From positions 2,170,001 through 2,234,000 of the forward strand of contig CAWBNP010000002.1 of assembly GCA_963790245.1 (NCBI GenBank): 64,000 nt of DNA, read 5' to 3'. Numbering within the stretch: position 1 is the first letter of the stretch; every line of letters starts with the position of its first letter. Below the pieces are notes generated by a model that saw only the letters and a list, made by a program, of their open reading frames with translations, had not been told where the DNA came from and did no database searches. This DNA is from JACCVG01 sp963790245 (GTDB taxonomy: Bacteria; Actinomycetota; Thermoleophilia; Solirubrobacterales; Thermoleophilaceae). The position numbers and the translations under genes were made by a program. This document shows, one piece after another, positions 17,086 to 27,249 of the stretch.

Positions 17086-18474
17086 GCACCGTCGAGCGGC
17101 CGAGCTCGAGGAGATCGGCCGGCGCGCGGTCGAGGCGGCGCTCGCCGCCGGCGCCGACCAGGCCGAGGCGTGGGTGCGAGCGCTCGTGGGGCGCTTCAGA
17201 TCCGCGTCTACGAGGGCGCGGTCGAGAGCCTCAGCGAGGCGGGCTCGCGCGGCATCGGCCTGCGGGTCTTCTGCGCGACGGACGGCCGGGCTACGCCTAC
17301 GGCACCGACCTCTGAGCGACGCGGGCGTGCGCCGCGCTGGCAGAGCGCGCCGAGCCGACGCGGCCCGGGTCGACGACGCCGGACGAGTACGCGGGCCTAC
17401 CCGACGGAGTGCGGCGCGGCCGACCGTCGACGGCCTCGTCGGACCCGGCGCTTCGCCGACTGGAGCACCGCGCAGCAAGGTCGAGCTGCGCGGTCGAGAT
17501 CGAGCGGGCCGCCCGCGCCCGCGAGGGGGTCAGCCAGGTCGAGGACACCGTCTACGCGGACTCATCCGAGACGCGTGGCGCTCGCAACTCGGCGGGCTTC
17601 TGCCTCACTTCGAGAGCACCGCCGCCTGGACGCTACGCGTCCGCTTTCGCGGGCGAGGGCGCCGACCTGATGACCGGGCATGGGCCTCGGGCTCGGCCGC
17701 GGACCCGGCGACATCGATCCCGAGGCGGTCGGCGCCGAGGCCGCTGACCGCGCGCTCGCCCTGCGCGGCGCGCGTCAGCCCGACGAGCCGCCGCTGCCCG
17801 GTCGTGCTCGACGCGTTCGTCGCCGCGAGCTTCGCGGGCTTCATCGGCGCGATGCTCTCGGCCGACGCGGTCCAGCGCGGCCGGTCCCTGTTCGCCGGGC
17901 GCGAGGGCGAGGAGGTCGCCGCCGCCGGCGTTCGGGCTGGTCGACGACGGCCTCGCCGCCGGCGGGCCTGCGAGCGCGCCGTTCGACGGCGAGGGCTCGG
18001 CCCGGCGCCGGACGCCGCTGATCGACGAGCGGGGATCTGCGCACCTTCCTCTTCGACGCGCGCACGCGCCCGCAAGGCCGAGCGCGACGAGCACCGGCAA
18101 CGCGAGCCGCGCTCCTACCGGACGCCGCCCGTCGGTGGGCGACGTCGAACCTGATGCTGACGCGCCGGCGAGCGCAGACTCTCGAGGAGCTGCTCCGCCG
18201 ACGCCGGCGACGGGCTGTACGTGACCGACGTCGCGGGACTGCACTCCGGGGTCAACCCGGTCTCCGGAACCTTCTCGGTGGGCGCCACCGGACGGCTGAT
18301 CGCGGGCGGCGAGCTGGCCGACGCCGGTGCGCGAGATCACGATCGCCAGCGACCTCGTGGCGATGCTCAAGGCGGTGCTCGCGGTGGGCTCCGAGGCGCG
18401 CTGGGTGCCGTTCGGCGGCAGCGTCCACGCCGCGCCGCTGCTGATCGCGCGACATGTCCGTTTCCGGCTCCTGA
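17082..18474 (+). CDS. pmbA: PmbA/TldE partner protease subunit (frame-disrupted)
   Basis: Non-metal partner of TldD. Visible blocks after repair: RRAVEAALAAGADQAEAWV, GAVESLSEAGSRGIGLRVF, RPGYAYGTDL, then VLDAFVAASFAGFIGAMLSA, DAVQRGRSLFAGREGEEVAA, PLIDEGRLRTFLFDA, and the C-terminal VTDVAGLHSGVNPVSGTFSV and GATGRLIAGGEL. It is as badly interrupted as tldD (roughly one break per 80-100 bp). The GTGA overlap with tldD indicates an operon. Confidence 0.85.
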
Positions 18475-18624
18475 GCGCGAATCTCCGGCTGCCGAAACCG
18501 GAAATCCGCTAAATGCGGGATATTTAACGGGGAAAACCCGCTACCAAAGCGGATTCAGGCTTCCGTCATCCGAAGGCGTTGTTAGGTTCGATGCTCCATG
18601 CGAACCCCCGTAAGGAGGAGCAGC
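18475..18624. promoter_or_regulatory. AT-richer leader upstream of HU
   Basis: This 150-bp gap is noticeably less GC-rich than its surroundings (AAATGCGGGATATTTAACG) and carries short inverted segments around ATCCGC/GCGGGAT. A very good Shine-Dalgarno, AAGGAGGAG, ends 4 nt before the GTG of the HU gene and fixes that start. A promoter is expected here; I cannot point to certain -35/-10 boxes. Confidence 0.4.
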
Positions 18625-18911
18625 GTGACTAAGTCCGAGTTCGTAGACCAGGTTGCCGAGAAGGCCGGTATCGGTAAGGGCTGAGCGCCGGAAGCGCCGT
18701 CGACGCCGTCCTCGGACGTTATCGAGGAGACGCTCGAAGCGCGGTGGCGAGATCAACTTCACCGGCTTCGGCAAGTTCTCACGTCGCCGACCGCAGCGCC
18801 CGTCAGGGCGTGAACCCGCAGACCGGTGAGCGGATCCAGATCGCGGCCAGCCGTGTGCCGCGGTTCAGCGCCGGCTCGGCTCTCAAGAAGGCCGTCAAGG
18901 GCGGGATGTAG
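18625..18911 (+). CDS. hup: HU-family DNA-binding protein (frame-disrupted)
   Basis: Nucleoid-associated protein that bends DNA. Blocks: TKSEFVDQVAEKAGIGKG, SAVDAVLDVIEETLKRGG, EINFTGFGKFHVADRSARQG, NPQTGERIQIAASRVPRFSA and GSALKKAVKG. The span is 287 nt while the repaired 93-residue protein needs 282. Exactly five extra bases (T and G near 18678, G near 18715, G near 18738, T near 18780) account for it. An essential, highly conserved gene broken five times is strong evidence for sequence insertions. RBS AAGGAGGAG decides the GTG start. Confidence 0.9.
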
Positions 18912-18918
18912 GCGTGAT

Positions 18919-18945
18919 CCGCCCCACCGCAGGCGCGGTGGGCGG
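18919..18945 (+). terminator. strong GC hairpin after HU
   Basis: CCGCCCCACCGC and GCGGTGGGCGG pair over 11 bp with a 4-nt loop, 8 bp after the HU stop and 12 bp before the pyrF GTG. No T-tract follows, so it may be a terminator, an RNA-stability element or both. Confidence 0.6.
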
Positions 18946-18957
18946 CGCAGGTCCGCG

Positions 18958-19891
18958 GTGACCACCGGACCTTTCCCGACCGGCTGGCCGCGCTCGTCGA
19001 GGAGCGGCAGCAGCCAGATCGTTCTCGGGCTCGACCCGATCCGGCCGCCCTGTGGCCGGCGTCGGGCCGAGCGGATCGAGCCTCGCCGGCGGAGCGCGGC
19101 GACGCAGGTCGCCGCGCTCACCGGCGCGGCGGTCGCTCGCCACTGTCGCGCGGTCGATCGACGCCGCCGGCCGCGCCTGCGTGGCGGTCAAGCTCCAGCT
19201 GGCCTGCTTCGAGCGACTCGGGGCGCCCGGGCTGGGTGGCGCTCGAGGCGGCCATCGCATCCGCACGCGAGGCCGGCCTGCTCGTGCTCGCCGACGGAAA
19301 GCGCGGCGACGTGCCGGTCACGGCCGCGCCTACGCGCAGGCCCTGGTCGGCTCGACGCCCGGGCCCGTACGGCGCGGTCCGCGGGCTCGGCGCCGACGCC
19401 TTCACGGCCAACCCGCTGCTCGGCCGCGACTCGCTGGAGCCGCTCGTCGAGGCGACCGAGGCCGCCGGCGCGGGCTGCTTCTGTGCTTGTCAACACCTCG
19501 AACCCCGGGCGCCGCCGATCTCCAGGATCTGCCGACGCCGGAGCACCCGCTCCACGAAGCGCTCGCCGGAATGGTCGCGGAGCTCGGGCGCGCCACGGCT
19601 CGGCGAGAGTGGGCTGTCCGCGGTCGGCGCCGTGACCGGCGCCACCCGCCCCGAGCGGCTCGCGCGCCTGCGCGAGCTGATGCCGCCGCGATCTTCCTGC
19701 TCCCCGGGGTCGGAGCCCAGGGCGGTTCGGTCGCCGACCTCGCGCCCGCCTTCGCCCCGCATCCGGCCGCCGGGCTCGTCGCCTCCTCACGCTCGATCGT
19801 GAACGCTCACCGCTCGCGCTCCGGTGATCCTGCAAAGGCGGCCGCGGACGCGGCAGAGGAGTTGCGCGCTGCAGCCTGGTCGCTCGTCTAG
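18958..19891 (+). CDS. pyrF: orotidine 5'-phosphate decarboxylase, type 2 (frame-disrupted)
   Basis: Final step of UMP synthesis. Repaired reading gives QIVLGLDPDPAALWP, the catalytic GLLVLADGKRGDVPVTARAY (Asp-x-Lys-x-x-Asp), GADAFTANPLLGRDSLEPLV, LVNTSNPGAADLQDL, GLSAVGAVTGATRPERLARL and IFLLPGVGAQGGSVADL, then a phosphate-site GLVASSRSIVNA. The length of ~290 residues and these motifs place it in the long actinobacterial/type 2 class. Around ten single-base gains interrupt it. The start is GTG at 18958. Confidence 0.88.
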
Positions 19892-19918
19892 CTGTCCCGG
19901 GGCCGAGATACTGCATCC

Positions 19919-20128
19919 GTGGTGGAGAACGCGGAGCAGCTCGTCCGGCACGTTCTGGGGCTACTGAGCAGCGGCGACGCTGCGCGCCGGGGACCGAGCG
20001 GTGTCGAGACCGAAGCGCCGGCCGCCTGGCTGACCGTGTTCCGTGATGGTCGCGTGATTTCTTGGCGCGCCTTCCGGGACCCGCGCAAAGCACTCGACGC
20101 AGCGGGCCTGTCGCCGTCAACCGACTAA
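19919..20128 (+). CDS. small protein, SnoaL/NTF2-like C-terminal pattern
   Basis: 69 residues from GTG. The second half, WLTVFRDGRVISWRAFRDPR followed by KALDAAGL, resembles the last strands and terminal helix of SnoaL-like (NTF2-fold) proteins. There is too little sequence for a whole domain, so it may be a remnant or an independent small protein. No family or function can be claimed beyond that resemblance. Confidence 0.4.
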   Translation: MVENAEQLVRHVLGLLSSGDAARRGPSGVETEAPAAWLTVFRDGRVISWRAFRDPRKALDAAGLSPSTD

Positions 20129-20185
20129 GCGACGATCGACCATCCGCCGATTTCCAGCGCTTTTCGCTGTACGCTGGACGCCGCC

Positions 20186-20543
20186 ATGCAGCGCCGCTCC
20201 AGCAGTTCCGCTCGTATTTTCGCGCCGCTCGCGCTGGCCGTCTTCCTCGTCGTGCTGTTCATCGTCGTGTCGGGCTCGCTCGGCGGCGGCTCCTACGGTG
20301 ACGTGATCGACACCGGCGCGCCCGCGAACTCGACGAAGGGCAAGTCCAAGAACGGGTCGCTGGGCTCTGAGACGACGACGGCAGCGGCTACGCCCAAGAA
20401 GAACAGCTACACCGTCCGCGAGGGCGACACCCTCGACGGGATCGCGGTCAAGATGGGTGTCCCGGTCGAGCAGGTCGAGGAGCTGAACCCGTCGCTGGAT
20501 CCGCGGCCCTGACCCCGGGACAAAGCTCGAGCTGACCGAGTAG
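20186..20543 (+). CDS. membrane-anchored LysM protein
   Basis: Short basic N terminus then one membrane helix (FAPLALAVFLVVLFIVVSGS), a Gly/Ser/Thr/Lys linker (about residues 30-75), and a single LysM domain YTVREGDTLDGIAVKMGVPV/EQVEELNPSLDP ending in TPGTKLELTE. One frame break near 20510 separates the last ten residues. LysM binds peptidoglycan, so this is an envelope protein with the repeat outside. The TAG overlaps the GTG of the carboxypeptidase gene. Confidence 0.8.
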
Positions 20544-21777
20544 TGACGGCCCGCCGCTCCGCGGTGGCGACGCTCGCCATCGCGACCACCATGCTGCTCG
20601 CCACCGGCGCGAGTGCGGAGGCGCGTGACCAGCCTCCGCCGATCGACGCGGCCGCTGCGATCGTCGTCGACGCCGACAGCGGGACGGTTCTCTACGAGCG
20701 CGAGGCCGACGAGCGGCGCGCGATCGCGAGCACGACGAAGCTGATGACCGCACTGCTGACGCTCGAGCAGGCCGAGCCGGACGAGTTGATCGAGGCCGTC
20801 GACTACGACGCGCTCGAGGTCGAGTCGACGCTCGGGCTGGAGCCCGGTGAGCGGATGTCCGTCGAGGATCTGCTCGCGGCCCTGCTGCTCGAGAGCGCTA
20901 ACGATGCAGCGGTCACCCTCGCCGAAGGGATCGCGGGCTCGCGTGTGAAGTTCGTCGAGCAGATGAATTCGCGCGCCCGTGAACTCGGGCTTCGACGACA
21001 CGAGCTACGCCAACCCGATCGGTCTCGACGACCAACGTAACTACTCGACCGCCCGCGATCTCGCGAGCCTCGCGTCCCGGCTGATGGAGAACGAGCAGTT
21101 CTCCGAGATCGTCGGCTGGGCGAGCGCCGAGCTGCAGACCGGCGCCCGACAACGGGTGATCCAGAACCGCAACCGTCTGGTCGCGGGTCGGGTTCGTCGA
21201 CGGGGTCAAGACAGGGTACACGCGCGAGGCGGGCAACGTGCTGGTCGGATCGGCCGAGGAGGACGGCAACCGCGTGGTCAGCGTCGTGATGGGCGAGCCG
21301 ACCGAGGCCGGCCGCGACGCCGACACGGTCGCGCTGCTGCGCTACGGGCTCTCGCGACTTCCGCGAGGTCGAGGTCGATCGAAGCAAGGGGAGACCCTTT
21401 CCAGGGCGCCGATCAGGTTTCACGAGGGCGATCGCGTGCCGCTGATCGCCGCCCGCTCGTTCTCGGTGACGGCCCCGCGTGGCGGCGACACCGAGTTCGA
21501 GGTGCGGGCCGACACGGTCGATCCGCTCGAGGGGCCGTTGCCGGCGGGCGCCGCAGTCGGTGGCGCAGAGGTCTACGTCAACGGCGATCGACGCGGTCGA
21601 ATCGTGATCAAGACCGGCGAGCCGGTGCCTGCGCCGACGCTCTCGACTCGGGCGGGTCTGGTACTCGGACGGTGGATCGTGCCGCTTATGATTGGGATCG
21701 TGCTGATCGCGGGCATACTGGTGCTCGTGAGGAGCCGAACCCGCCGCTCGCGCAGACCGGACCGTCGCGCCAAATGA
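20543..21777 (+). CDS. dacA: D-alanyl-D-alanine carboxypeptidase, PBP5-like (frame-disrupted)
   Basis: Trims pentapeptide side chains of peptidoglycan. Signal peptide (VATLAIATTMLLATGASA). The serine triad motifs are complete: STTK (SxxK), SAN within LLLESANDAAVT, and KTG within GVKTGYTREAGN. DTSYANPIGLDD is a family block. A C-terminal membrane helix (WIVPLMIGIVLIAGILVLVR) and basic tail anchor it. Frame breaks occur near 20993, 21190 and 21365. Partner of the preceding LysM protein in envelope maintenance; the stop overlaps the next ATG. Confidence 0.88.
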
Positions 21778-22757
21778 TCATCACGGTCACCCTCAACGCT
21801 GCGATCGACAAGACGCTCGCCGTCCCCAACTTCCGTCTCGGCCGTCGCCACCGCGCCGTCGAGCAGACGTCGATGGCCGGGGGCAAGGGAGTCAACGTGG
21901 CGCGCGCGCTCAAGTCGCTCGGCCAGCCGGTGATCGCAACCGGGGTCGCCGGCGGCCCGACCGGCACGCGAATCATCGAGGCGCTCACCGAGGAGGCCGA
22001 TCCTCAACGACTTCGTGCGGATCCGCGAGGAATCGCGCACCTCGACGGCCGTCATCGATCCGACCTCGGGCGAGCAGACCGAGATCAACGAGCAGGGCCC
22101 CGAGGTCAGCGCGGGCGAGCTCGACCTGTTCCGCGAGAAGCTGCTCTACCTCGCCAAGGGCGCCGCGGTCTGCGTGTTCGCCGGAAGCCTGCCCCGTGGT
22201 GCGCCGGCAACCTTCTACGCGGAGCTGATCGCGGAGGTCAAGAAGCTGGGGGTAGTGACGGTGATCGACAGCGCCGGCGAGCCGATGAGCCTCGCGATGC
22301 GCGCCGGCCCCACGATCGTCACCCCGAACGAGCGCGAGGCCGAGGAGCTCGTCGGCCACGAGTTCGCCGACGACGACGACCGGCTGATCGCGCTCGGCGA
22401 GATCGTCGAGCTGGGGGCCGAGCGAGGCGATCATGACCCAGGTGTCCGGCTGCCTTGCGCTAGTCGGCGATCCGGACGCCGCCGAAGGCGCACGGCTGCT
22501 GCACCGCCTCCACCTCGAGCCCGTCGAGACGCCGGTCGCGGGCGTCGGGTCCGGTGATGCGTTCCTCGCCGGCTACGTCGCGGCCCGCTACCAGGGCCGT
22601 CCATCGGCCGAGGCGCTGCGCTTCGGCGTCGCCTGCGGAGCCGAGTCGACCCAGCACTTCGGCGCCGGGCGGGCTCGATCCGCGCGTCGCCGAGCGGCTC
22701 GCGGCCGACGTCGAGGTCGAGCAGCTCTCTCGGCCACCCGTCGGTCCCCGCATCTAG
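21774..22757 (+). CDS. PfkB-family 1-phosphofructokinase-like kinase (frame-disrupted)
   Basis: ITVTLNAAIDKTLAVPNF begins the sugar kinase fold. AGGKGVNVARALKSLG is the substrate-site signature, VCVFAGSLPRGAP the central block, and the C-terminal signature VAGVGSGDAFLAGYVAARYQ contains the catalytic Asp of the GxGD anion hole. Single-base gains near 21998, 22424 and 22670 split it. The family (FruK/LacC) phosphorylates fructose-1-phosphate or tagatose-6-phosphate; no PTS or other fru genes are near, so the substrate is open. Confidence 0.85.
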
Positions 22758-22841
22758 CCGGCGTTTCGGAGCCTCGAGGGCGCGTCCCGGCGCTGCTAGG
22801 GTCAGTGGTCGTTCGTCCGCCGCCGAACTTAGGATGCCGCC

Positions 22842-24111
22842 ATGGAAGTCGAGATCGGACGGGGCAAGAAGGGCCGTCGCGCCTACGGGTTCGACGACAT
22901 CGCGATCGTGCCCTCACGGCGCACGCGCGACCCTGACGACATCGACATAACCTGGACCCTCGGGCCCTACCACTTCGAGCTGCCGCTGCTCGCGTCAGCC
23001 ATGGACGGCGTCGTCTCGCCGACCACGGCCGGCATCCTCGGCAAGCTCGGCGGCCTCGGCGTGCTCAACCTCGAGGGCATCTGGACCCGCTACGAGGACG
23101 CCGACGAGCAGCTGCGCGCGCATCGCCGAGCTGCCGACCGAGCATGCCACCGCCGAGATGCAGCGGATCTACCAGGCTCCGATCATTCCCGAGCTGATCG
23201 CCCAGCGGATCCGCGAGATCAAGGACCAGGGCGTCGTCGTCGCCGCCTCGCTCACGCCGCAGCGCGTCCGCGAGCACTACGAGCTCGCGCTCGAGGCCGG
23301 CCTGGACATCCTCGTCATCCAGGGCACCGTGATCTCCGCCGAGCACGTCTCGACGACGGTCGAGCCGCTCAACCTCAAGGAGTTCATCAAGGAGGTCCCG
23401 GTCCCGGTCGTCGTCGGCGGCTGCGCCTCCTACTCGACCGGCCTCCACCTGATGCGCACCGGCGCCGTCGCCGTGCTCGTCGGCGTCGGGCCGGGCGCGG
23501 CCTGCACGACGCGCGGCGTGCTCGGGATCGGCGTGCCGCAGGCCACGGCGATCTCCGATGTCCAGGCGGCTCGCTCCCAGCACATGCTCGAGACCGGCGA
23601 GTACGTCAAGGTGATCGCCGACGGCGGAATGCGCAACGGCGGTGACATCTCGAAGGCCTTCGCCTGCGGCGCCGACGCGGTCATGATCGGCTCTCCGCTC
23701 GCGCGCGCCTATGAGGCGCCCGGCCACGGCTACCACTGGGGGATGGCGACGTTCCACCCGACGCTCCCGCGCGGTGCGCGCGTGAAGACGACCCAGAACG
23801 GCACGCTCGAGCAGATCCTGATCGGACCCGCGCACGAGAACGACGGCACCTTCAACCTGATGGGCAGCCTGCGCACCTCGATGGCGACCTGCGGCTACGA
23901 GGACATCCCGTCCTTCCACCGCGCCGAGGTGATGGTCGCGCCCGCGCTCCAGACCGAGGGCAAGCAGCTCCAGCGCGAGCAGGCGATCGGCATGGGCAGC
24001 CACGGCGCCGCAGCGGCGCCGGTGACCAACGGGAACGGCAACGGATCGGCTGCCGGCAACGGCACGAGCCCCGAGCTGGACGCCACCGGCGACCTGGCCG
24101 CAGCTGAGTAG
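22842..24111 (+). CDS. guaB3: GuaB3-family IMP dehydrogenase-related protein
   Basis: TIM-barrel of the IMPDH/GMPR superfamily, actinobacterial GuaB3 type. Start GKKGRRAYGFDDIAIVPSRR; barrel blocks LPLLASAMDGVVSPTTAGIL, VPVPVVVGGCASYSTGLHLM; catalytic loop GVGPGAACTTRGVLGIGVPQ keeps the Cys; IADGGMRNGGDISKAFACGA. No CBS pair is inserted. The last ~45 residues are a Gly/Asn/Ala-rich low-complexity tail (NGNGNGSAAGNG). One extra C near 23121 breaks the frame. Lies 50 bp before guaA, fitting GMP synthesis. Confidence 0.88.
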
Positions 24112-24160
24112 TGGCGTCCTCGGGCGCGGTCGAAGCGCCGGGACGGAGCCGGCCGGCCCC

Positions 24161-25710
24161 GTGAGCACGGCCGAGCAGGAAGTGGTCGTGCTCGACTTCG
24201 GCGGGCAGTACTCGCAGCTGATCGCTCGCCGGGTGCGCGAGTGCGGGGTCTTCTCCGAGCTGTTGCCCCACCACGTCCCGCTCGAGGAGATCAAGCGGCG
24301 CAACCCACGCGGTCTGATCCTCTCCGGCGGGCCGGCGTCGGTCTACTCCGAAGGGGCGCCGCGCTTGCGACCGCGAGCTGCTCGAGCTCGGCATTCCGGT
24401 GCTCGGCATCTGTTACGGCATGCAGGCGATGGTGCTGGCGCTCGGCGGACGGGTCGAGGCGGCTGAGGTCGGCGAGTTCGGTCGCTCGCGGCTGACCGTG
24501 ATCGAGCCCGGAACCCTGCTCGCCGGGCTGCCTGCCGAGCAGGCCTGCTGGATGAGCCATCGCGACACCGTCTTCGAGCCGCCGCCGGGCTTCACCGCAC
24601 TGGCTTCCTCGAGCGAATCGCCGGTCGCGGCGATCGAGGACACCGAGCGCGGCCTCTACGGAATCCAGTTCCACCCCGAGGTCGTGCACACCCCGCATGG
24701 GACCGAGATCCTGACGACCTTCCTCGGTGACGCCTGCGGCTGCGACCTCGACTGGAGCCCCGCCTCGGTGATCGACGAGCAGATCGCCGACATCCGAGCG
24801 CGTGTCGGCGACGGGCGGGTCGTCTGCGGGCTCTCCGGTGGCGTGGATTCATCGGTCGCCGCGCTGCTCGTGCACCGCGCTATCGGCGACCAGCTCACCT
24901 GTGTTTTCGTCGATCACGGTCTGATGCGCAAGGGGGAGGGGGACCAGGTGATCGCCGCCTTCCGCGACCACTTCAAGGTCCCGCTGGTCGCTGTCGACGC
25001 CGAGGAGCGGTTCCTCGCGCGACTGGCCGGAATCACCGATCCGGAGACAAAGCGCAAGGTGATCGGAGCCGAGTTCATCCGCGTCTTCGAGGAGGAGGCG
25101 GCCAAGCTCGGCGATCCGAGGTTCCTCGTCCAGGGAACGCTCTACTCGGACGTGATCGAGTCGGGCGGAGGCACGGGCGCGGCGACGATCAAGTCCCACC
25201 ACAACGTCGGCGGCCTCCCGGAGGACCTGCAGTTCCAGCTGGTCGAGCCGCTGCGCGGCCTGTTCAAGGACGAGGTGCGTCAGGTCGGCTCCGAGCTCGG
25301 ATTGCCCGATCGGCTGGTCTGGCGCCAGCCATTCCCCGGTCCCGGCCTCGGCGATCCGGATCGTCGGCGGCGAGATCACCAAGGAGCGGCTCGACATCCT
25401 GCGCGACGCCGACTGGGTCCTGATGGACGAGATCAAGGCCGCCGGGCTCTACCGCGACCTCTGGCAGTCGTTCTGCGTGCTGCCGGCCGACGTCCGGACG
25501 GTCGGGGTCCAGGGCGACGAGCGCTCTTACGGCCACGTGATCGTCATCCGCGCGGTCACGAGTGATGACGCGATGACCGCCGACTGGGCGCGGCTTCCCT
25601 ACGACCTGATCGAGAAGATCTCCTCGCGGATGATCAACGAGATCCCGGCGGTCAATCGCGTCGTGCTCGACGTGACCTCGAAGCCACCGGGAACGATCGA
25701 GTGGGAGTAG
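24161..25710 (+). CDS. guaA: GMP synthase, glutamine-hydrolysing (two frame breaks)
   Basis: Converts XMP to GMP. Class I glutamine amidotransferase domain: VVLDFGGQYSQLIARRVREC, catalytic Cys in GICYGMQAM and His/Glu in GIQFHPEVVHTPHG. ATP-pyrophosphatase domain: GRVVCGLSGGVDSSVAALLV (SGGVDS). Dimerisation domain: QPFPGPGLAIRIVGG and the C-terminal VVLDVTSKPPGTIEWE. An extra T near 24366 and an extra G near 25352 are needed to explain the frame changes. GTG start at 24161. Normal length (~515 residues). Confidence 0.95.
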
Positions 25711-25725
25711 GGCGGCCTCTCAAGT

Positions 25726-26011
25726 TCAGGCTTTGGCGTCGGCCTCGCCGCGCTGATCCACCAGCCGCAGGAGCTCGGCCTCGATTTCCTCCCACCATTT
25801 AGCCCGTCGGGGGTGGGGCCGGAGCTCAGCGCAGCCGCTTGCTCTTGGCTCGGCGCCGTCGAGTCAAGAACAGCGCTACTGCGGTTGCGAGTAGCAGTAC
25901 ACCGAGAACGATCGCCGCGATGAGCAGCGCGCTGGGGCCGCTCTCGAGGCTGGGCCCCCGGCCCGGTCCCTCTTGCAGCTGTGCGAAAAGTTGAACGAGG
26001 CCGGCGGTCAT
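25726..26011 (-). CDS. small single-helix membrane protein (one frame break)
   Basis: From ATG at 26011: a short N terminus, one membrane helix (ALLIAAIVLGVLLLATAVAL) and a basic patch FLTRRRRAKSKRLR followed by TGA. Deleting one T at that stop continues the frame as ELRPHPRRAKWWEEIEAELL, RLVDQRGEADAKA, ending at 25726. The continuation has good codon use and I believe the gene is ~95 residues, but a 61-residue protein ending at 25826 is possible. Function unknown. Confidence 0.5.
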
Positions 26012-26157
26012 TGATACCGATTACCCGCGCAGCCTCAAAACATGCCTACGATCTCGCGTTGCGCGCGCCCATGGCCGTCTGGTCGCGCTCGCCTGGCTCC
26101 GGACGGCCGCCTGGACTGGTCAGGTCGTGACCGCGCCGCTGCTCGTGTGAGCGGTGG

Positions 26158-27228
26158 TCAGGAGTACTTGTCCCAGGACTTCAGGGCGTTGAGCGGGTTG
26201 TAGGCTTTGCCGCCCTCGAACCAGCCGGGCTTGGTCCAGAGCTCGAAGTGGAGGTGGCAGCCGAACGCGTTGCCGGTATCCCCGACCTTGCCGATCACCT
26301 GGCCGGTCTTCACCTTGTCGCCGCTGCGGAGGTCCGAGCGCTTCTTGAGGTGGTAGTAGACGTAGTCCTGGTCGGTCGCCTCGCCGTCGATCACGACGTA
26401 GAACCCGGCCGAGGACTGGAACTGATTCGCCTGGACCTTGCCCCCGCGCGCAGCGACCAGAGGCGTACCGCATTTCGCGAAGACATCGTGGCCGAGGTGC
26501 TTTCGTCCGCCGCGCGGGCCGAACTTGGCGGCTTTCTCTCCGTAGTCGTGGTTGCCGTCAATCGGGAAGGTGTGGGTGTAGAAGTTGAAGTTGCCGCCCG
26601 GCTGGGGCGCGCGCTTGTTGCGCGGTTTGACGGCGTCCCCGTCGACCAGCGGCGTCAGCTCGAACTGGTACCGGCCGGCCTTGGCGGCTTTGTCGCCCTT
26701 CTCCTTGCCGTTCCACTTGACCTCGCGCTCGGTCGAGTCGTTGATCTTGAGCGTCGAGCGCTCGAGGACTTCGTCGGACTTGCGCCGCTTGACCTCGACC
26801 TTGGCCTCGATGTCGTGCTCGGTGAAATAGTCCTCGTCCTTGTAGTCGAGCTCGAACTTCAGCCGCGCGGGACGGTCGCTGTCGAAGAAGGCCTTGCGGT
26901 TGACCGAGCTCTTGATCGACGGAGCCTTGGCGTCGTCGGGGTCGATCCGGTCGCGATCGCGATCGCGATCTCGGTCGGGGTCGAAGTCGCCGACGTCGCC
27001 GTCGGGATCCTGCTCCTCGAAGGTCGGATCGAGCCGGGACCTGCGCTTTTCGGCCCCCACGGCGGGCGTACCGGCGGACTGCTCCGCGCTCGGCGCGGGG
27101 CCGGGCGTCTCTGGGTCGGTCTGGGCCTGGGCCGTCGCGGCGACGCCGGCGCTGACCGCCACGCAAGCGAGGGCAACCGCCCGCGCGAGATCGCGGCGCA
27201 CGTTTCGAGCGGACGGCTGTGGCTTCAA
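26158..27228 (-). CDS. secreted M23 (LytM-type) endopeptidase
   Basis: Signal peptide (ARAVALACVAVSAGVAATAQA), then a disordered acidic linker with an Asp-Arg dipeptide run, a beta-domain (~110-210), and a C-terminal LytM domain. Zinc ligands are read in HLGHDVFAKCGTPLVAA (H, D) and FGCHLHFELWTKPG (HxH), with DYVYYHLKKR in between. It would cleave peptidoglycan cross-bridges during growth. The likely start is the TTG at 27228, just downstream of the riboswitch. Gene intact. Confidence 0.88.
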   Translation of the reverse strand: MKPQPSARNVRRDLARAVALACVAVSAGVAATAQAQTDPETPGPAPSAEQSAGTPAVGAEKRRSRLDPTFEEQDPDGDVGDFDPDRDRDRDRDRIDPDDAKAPSIKSSVNRKAFFDSDRPARLKFELDYKDEDYFTEHDIEAKVEVKRRKSDEVLERSTLKINDSTEREVKWNGKEKGDKAAKAGRYQFELTPLVDGDAVKPRNKRAPQPGGNFNFYTHTFPIDGNHDYGEKAAKFGPRGGRKHLGHDVFAKCGTPLVAARGGKVQANQFQSSAGFYVVIDGEATDQDYVYYHLKKRSDLRSGDKVKTGQVIGKVGDTGNAFGCHLHFELWTKPGWFEGGKAYNPLNALKSWDKYS

Positions 27229-27249
27229 GGTCTCATTGCCTCTCTTTGC

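Noticed and set aside
13600..25400. Programmed +1 frameshifting as a biological system
   Set aside because: Break sites share no slippery motif (extra G, C, T and A occur after many codons), density is extreme, and the pattern switches on and off between segments, as expected from uneven consensus quality.
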